DNA of 64,000 bases from Apostichopus japonicus (Eukaryota > Echinodermata > Holothuroidea > Aspidochirotida > Stichopodidae), in NCBI RefSeq assembly GCF_037975245.1, contig NC_092567.1:19474876-19538875 (forward strand). The letters run 5' to 3'. Position numbers and translations under genes: made by a program. Positions 59,101-64,000 of this stretch are shown here, piece by piece (the first letter of the stretch is position 1; each line of letters begins with the position of its first letter). The notes under the pieces were generated by a model. That model was not told the origin of the DNA, ran no database searches, and saw only the letters and a list, made by a program, of their open reading frames with translations.

Positions 59101-62100
59101 GTCCAGAACAAAATTTCATCTTCTAAGCCTGTAAGTCCATCACCACAGGTCTTTTCTAACATTGTCTCATCAACTTCTAATTCAGGCAGTGAAGTCAATG
59201 AAGAAGGTAGTAAAGAGGAGCAAAATGTCTTTGTGAGGACAACTAATAATGAAGGTAGTAGGACGTGGGACAAAGTAGACTACTGCATCTTTTGTGAGGA
59301 GAGCAAGTCAAAACTATCCCAACATATTCAAACACAACACAAAAATGAATCTGAAGTCATTGATTGGATACAGACAAAAGACAACAAACTTAGGATACAA
59401 AAGTTGAAGAAAATGCGGAATATTGGGAATCATAGGCACAACTGTAAAGTTTTAAGAGAGGGCAAGGGGGAACTTATTGTAACATACAGGCCATCCCCAT
59501 CAGGTTATCCTGCAAAGCCAAGTGACTATGGCCCATGTCCTAACTGCTATGCTTACCTAGTCAAAAGAGAAATGTGGAAACACAGATGCCCTGAAAAAGT
59601 ACCACAAACTCAGAGGAGGAAAGTTATCCAGAGTAGTAATTTATTGCTACCTGCTACTGTGTCAACAGACATGTCACAGCATCTACAGCGGGTACTATCA
59701 TCTATGAAATCAGATTCAGTTGCTAGATGTATTAAAAGTGATGCCCTTATTGTTGAAGTTGCAAGCAAAGAATGTTTTAAGCTTGGACATAATTCTGAAC
59801 AAGATAGTTACATTAGAGAGAAACTTAGAGAACTGGGGAGACTAGTTTTACAGCTGAGAGAGACTTTTGGTGATGAAAATGCATCTTTGTTGGATTTTAT
59901 AAACCCTGAAAAATTTCAACAAGTCCTCAAGTCAGTTAGGACTATGTGCGGATTTAGTGACAGCTCTCACACATACATCAATCCAAGTCTGGCCCTGAAA
60001 GTAGGTCATACTTTGAAAAAAGTTTCCACTGTCGTGAAAGGCCAGGCATTAGAAAGAGGTGATGACATATTGTTTCAAAGAGCCAGTGGTTTTCTTGATC
60101 TGTGTGGGATTCGTTGGACTGAAGAAATATCAAGCCATGCTCTTCGTACACTTTATCAAAGGAAACGGAATAGTCCACAGCTTCTTCCGCTTACTTCTGA
60201 TATTGTCTGTTTAGCCAACTATACCAAAAGTGTGGCAGCTAAACAATTGTCAATTTTGCAAAACAAAGGCTTGTGTAAACAAGATTTGCATTCAGCATGG
60301 GTCAAACTAGCTGAAGCAACCCTGACAAGGGTTATCACTTTTAACAGACGTAGACAGGGTGAGGCATCAAAACTGAAATTAGTTGACTACAAAAGCTGCT
60401 CAATAGGTGCCAAAGAAACAGCATTAGAAGAAACATTAACAACATTTGAGAAAACTCTATGCAAGTCTTTGAGCCGTGTGGAAATTGTAGGTAAAAGAGG
60501 CAACACAGTTCCTGTCATTCTTACAAGTGATATGAGAACACAGATTGACATGCTTGTAGCAACAAGAGATCAAGCAGGCATAAGTGCTGACAATCCCTAT
60601 GTCTTTGCCAGAACATGTTATGGGTCACTGAGCTTCATTCGGGGGGCTGATTGCCTGAGAAAACTTTCTGAGACATCTGGAGCAGATAAGCCAGAAACAT
60701 TAAGATCTACACGTTTACGCAAACACATTGCTACAGTTTCTCAAATTCTACATCTTGATGAGAATGAATTAGAAGTACTTGCAAAATTCATGGGTCATGA
60801 TATCCGAACACATAGAGCCTACTATCGGTTGCCAGATGAAACAATGCAATTAGCCAAGATGACTAAGTTTCTGCTGAATCTAGAGAAGCCAGGTTCATTA
60901 ACAGAAATGAAAGGAAAATCTTGGAAGGACATGCAAGTCAGTGCAAATGAAGGTAAGTTTTTTTTTTTTTTAAATAATATATTGACAAAAGTTTCAATGT
61001 AAATTGCTTGAATATAGTTTATGTCTATTTAGGATGAGATATTAAATAAATGCAATCATAAATGTGATCAAACCATCTTGGTAGCTATTTTGCCTTAATG
61101 TTCATTGCCAGAAGGTTTCAGACAGAAGGTTTCAGACCTGTAAATCCAAACAGGATAAAGCTAGCACTAACAAAAAATTTAGTGGTATGCGAAACATGTA
61201 TGCAATTTGTTGGATTAAGAATATTTTTTATCATGAAGCGATTATGTGTGGCATTGCGAGATCAGGTCTGATATCACTAATCAGTTGGTCATGTACTGAT
61301 GCCAATGCATATTTCTATTCAGTTTGAACGTTTGGTAAAATCTAATTTGATGAAGCTGTATAGAATTGTATTTACAGTGACCAATCTCATAATGACTATG
61401 TGTTTTGTGATTTTATAGAAGTTGTAGAGGACCCTGGTGATGCTGATAGTAATGATGAATGTTCAGATGCAGATGTTGAGGATAATGCTGCAGCACAGGA
61501 ACTACAGGAACCAGAAGCAATGCTAGAAGAAACTGGTGAGTGTTTCTATTTTATACAACACCTAATTATATTCCGGCCATTTGATTGGTCAATTGCTCGT
61601 CGATTGCATGCAAAATCCGCTCTATTGCACTCTATGAAATAGAACCATGGGTTATACTTTTTTGATAGCACTTTTTTTCAATGGTAAGAGAGCAGAGAAA
61701 CCTGTCTTTCCAAAACAATCTGTTGCATGAGTGCATTTTACATCCAATTATATCCAAATTTGAAGGTGTTGTATAAAACAAATAATGCATGGTTTCCATT
61801 CGTGCAATAGTGCAAATATTTCAACTCATGAAATATTTGCACTATTGCACTCATAACCATTCATTATTTGTATAACAATGAATGCAAGTAAAGTCAATCT
61901 CATAACAAAGCAATATTCACATATGTAGTGTAGTGGGAATATGTAGTGGGAATGAAATGTTGTTAAAAGCAAGGTGATTACTTCCCCTTGTTTCCAATTA
62001 ATCAAATCATTTACACTTCTGATGGTTAGTATGTTAAAAATATTAATTTTAGAGATATGTTTGTGATTACAGATGATAATGCATTCAAGGTTCGCAGTAC

Positions 62101-62335
62101 TACAAGCTCTTCAAATGTGCCACAAAAGACTACAAAGAGGAAAGCCTGGAGCACGGATGAAAGGGACGCCATAATGAAGCATTTTTCAGGGCTGATCTTA
62201 CGGAACAAGCTTCCTGGCAAAACTGAGATTGAGAGTGTAATGGTAAAAGAGAAATCTCTTCATTCTAGGTCATGGAGGAACATTAAGGATTTCTGCAGAA
62301 ATTGTATTGTCTCAAAATCAAGGAAGCTGCATTGA
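56147..62335 (+). CDS. SET domain / zinc finger / tyrosine-recombinase-like / Myb-like fusion protein
   Basis: Exons: 56147-56255, 56490-56634, 57176-57374, 57739-60952, 61419-61535, 62073-62335; GT/AG, phases 1, 2, 0, 1, 1; 1348 residues. Residues 36-145 form a KMT5A/SET8-like SET domain: KGLFADKSFSTGEFLVEYKG, YVYYF, CVDAT, LGRYAND, HLVLVARCDILPGDE, YDYG. The usual NHS motif reads NDA. About 258-505: Ser/Thr/Gln repeats; about 560-620: acidic Ser-rich. At 667-768: Cys/His zinc-binding motifs (CIFC...HIQTQH; CPNC...HRC). About 960-1190: tyrosine-recombinase-like core with Arg box I (NRRRQGEASKL, R1023), a Lys turn (GKRGNTVPVIL), RLRKH (R1145; the preceding His of HxxR is Thr), GHD (H1171) and HRAYYR (Tyr 1179/1180). 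The C-terminus has an acidic linker then a Trp-containing Myb/SANT-like module (RKAWSTDERDA...PGKTE...SRSWRNIKDF). Recombinases of this type occur in animal mobile elements; fusion to SET suggests cargo capture or domestication. Retention of intron 3 would give a SET-only form stopping at 57404. Confidence 0.82.
58050..58800 (+). repeat. Coding tandem repeat, unit about 33 codons, in exon 4 of the SET/recombinase gene
   Basis: Imperfect units carry SSTIT, SEAxxNE, VQTD or IQTD, and ASRQTQxD-type blocks; about seven to eight copies. The frame stays open throughout. The region is low complexity, likely disordered, and links the SET domain to the zinc-binding part. Confidence 0.8.
61549..61778. 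mobile_element. MITE in intron 5 of the SET/recombinase gene
   Basis: TTTTATACAACACCT (61549-61563) and its exact inverse AGGTGTTGTATAAAA (61764-61778) bound a 230-bp body with TTGATTGGTCAATTG. Superfamily not assigned. Confidence 0.75.
61770..61882. repeat. Long near-perfect hairpin in intron 5
   Basis: Positions 61802-61823 and 61829-61850 are perfect 22-bp inverse arms around the 5-bp loop ACTCA. Pairing continues outward with a few mismatches (ATGCATGGTT against AACCATTCAT; ACAAATAAT against ATTATTTGT), so the stem approaches 50 bp. It overlaps the right end of the neighbouring MITE. Confidence 0.88.
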
Positions 62336-62404
62336 GAGTGGAATATTGTTTTCTGACATGCAGTAGTGCAGCAACACATCGATGTCTTAAATGCAAATTG
62401 ATGC

Positions 62405-62410
62405 AATAAA
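62405..62410 (+). terminator. Polyadenylation signal of the SET/recombinase gene
   Basis: AATAAA 70 bp after the stop codon, in a good position for a short 3' UTR. Confidence 0.7.
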
Positions 62411-64000
62411 AGAGAAAAAACACAACATTCAGCAAATACTTTCTATCCTGGAACTATGTTTATTTTCCCTCACAGTGTTCTTTGAGTTTGGATTCTTTTT
62501 ACCTCTCATTGTTTAAGAAGTACCATTTGTTGTATAAGAAGCATTTTTTTAAAGTCACTTTTGGATTATTATGTTGTAGGGCAGTGACTTTGAAACTTTT
62601 AACAAATCCAATCTCTATGTGTACTGTACTCATAGTCTTGTCATGTGCATGAGCTCAACTCTTTACTGTGAGTACACCCTGTTTAATTCTTTCCAAAGTT
62701 ACTTCAACATGGTTTTAACTTGAGATCAGAACATTGCTACCAATTTAAAAAAAAAAAAATCCTCAAAGTAATTTTCAATTGGCGTTAAAAATGATTTATA
62801 TTCTTTGAATCTTTGTAGTAACAGTTGAATATTTTGAACAAAATGTTCTGGTCTATTGATAATAGTTTATCACACCTGATGTTGTGTTCTTGCAGAACCT
62901 CAATCATTGTGTAGCGTATAGCATATGTTTGTCAGTTTCAAGGACTTAAACTTCTTTCTAGACCTATTTTGTGCATTATTCATGCAGGGTCAGTTATAAC
63001 AGTGTTCATTCCTATTTACTTCACATGTTGTCATTTGTTACATAAGTGGTGTATTTTAGCCTTCAAAAAAGAAGTATGTTTTTGTATAGATTGTAAAAGT
63101 ATTAAGGAAGGTATATTTGATTTTGAGAAAACGTACAAGATTATCAGTAAGTATAAAGGGGCTTCTCAGTGACCAAGACCTGCCCTCCCATGAAATATGT
63201 ACTTTACTTGTCTGATAAAACAGATTCTTTTTAGTCACCATGTTCTACAAAGTTTGATATAAAGGGCTCCTTTTTCATCACCAAAAAATAGCTAAAACTG
63301 GCAAGAAGGTATGGAACAGACTTGAAGAAGAAATGTTAGTGTTTATTCTAACCTACCTCTCATCACTTAATCTACTCTTTAATTAGTCTCCTTTTTATAT
63401 TTTAACACGTTATACCACTTGTTTTATTGTTCATTTTAGAGAAAACATGTTTGTGTTTGAGTCACCTTTATGTTCGATCTTCTTTCTTTTCTATCGTAGT
63501 AAACACTAAAGCAAACTTCAAGGTTCAGTGGAGTACAACCAATACTTATCTGTCCCTCCTAAACATAATATATGGCAATACAATTTTTCATGGTATAAGA
63601 AATGCACTGATTCCTCGATTTGATGTTATGATAGGCTCGATAGCTAGTCAAGTGTATATGCTATTCAATAGTCAGTACTTCCTTGGATGGTATATGGACT
63701 TCTGAAGTTTCATCAATGAAAAATATTCCATGTTTCGGTTGTATTAGGAGTACATTGATTACTATATTCATGAACCCAAATGAAGAGTTTTTCTCGATTG
63801 TCGGGTGAATTTCTCAAGTTTACACACTGTTTAAATTATGACAGATACATATAGGTTAGCCGAAATAGTGTAAGCATTGAGTCGCATGTATATGGGTATA
63901 TCTATTATATCATCCATTCGTGTATGCTCCTCTGAATACAAACTGCTGTCCGACAAATTAGCCCCATGTCCGTTGACATAAGAAATACCTAGACTCCTCG
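62411..64000. other. Downstream stretch with nothing recognised
   Basis: AT-rich sequence. Plus-strand frames at 62969-63172 and 63427-63705 are open for 67-92 codons but show no domain, no family resemblance and no convincing splice partners. Confidence 0.45.

Noticed and set aside
63427..63705. 92-codon plus-strand frame near the right edge
   Set aside because: No similarity recognised; AT-rich hydrophobic translation as expected by chance.

Overview
This is an intron-rich, AT-rich animal nuclear sequence with long homopolymers, (TA)n tracts and many short terminal-inverted-repeat (TIR) transposons. Gene content (an axonemal dynein factor, ecto-5'-nucleotidase, NAPE-PLD) plus hAT-type repeats, Ty3/Gypsy remnants and the conserved DNAI7-ETFRF1 pair suggest a marine invertebrate. 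An echinoderm-like deuterostome is my best guess, but nothing here proves the taxon. Genes were assembled by eye from GT/AG boundaries, matched reading phase and recalled family sequences.

Layout. 1-18.4 kb: a minisatellite, then the 5' six coding exons of DNAI7 (CASC1) on the minus strand, running off the left edge. 18.4-24 kb: the DNAI7/ETFRF1 head-to-head gap, holding a promoter-like cluster, a TIR element with a hAT MITE nested in it, and two retrotransposon fragments fused in opposite orientations. 24-25.1 kb: ETFRF1 (LYRM5), plus strand, two coding exons. 25.1-31.2 kb: intergenic, with one clear hAT MITE. 31.2-39.1 kb: a complete eight-exon secreted 5'-nucleotidase (NT5E/CD73 family), plus strand, with no GPI-anchor tail and a decayed copy of part of exon 4 in intron 4. 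39.1-44.4 kb: intergenic, with a U2 snRNA-like duplicated sequence. 44.4-47.9 kb: NAPE-PLD, minus strand, four coding exons, with a possible non-coding first exon near 51.5 kb. 48-56 kb: repeats, several MITEs and a possible short first exon. 56.1-62.3 kb: a six-exon plus-strand gene for about 1348 residues. It joins a KMT5A/SET8-like SET domain to a Ser/Thr/Gln-rich repeat region, Cys/His zinc-binding motifs, a tyrosine-recombinase-like domain and a C-terminal Myb/SANT-like module. 62.4-64 kb: nothing recognised.

The genes are not an operon. DNAI7 and ETFRF1 keep the divergent arrangement known from the human CASC1-LYRM5 locus. NT5E and NAPEPLD are convergent neighbours with unrelated pathways. 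The SET/tyrosine-recombinase gene is the most unusual item: it looks like a mobile-element recombinase fused to a histone-methyltransferase-type domain, either as a transposon cargo or as a domesticated host gene.
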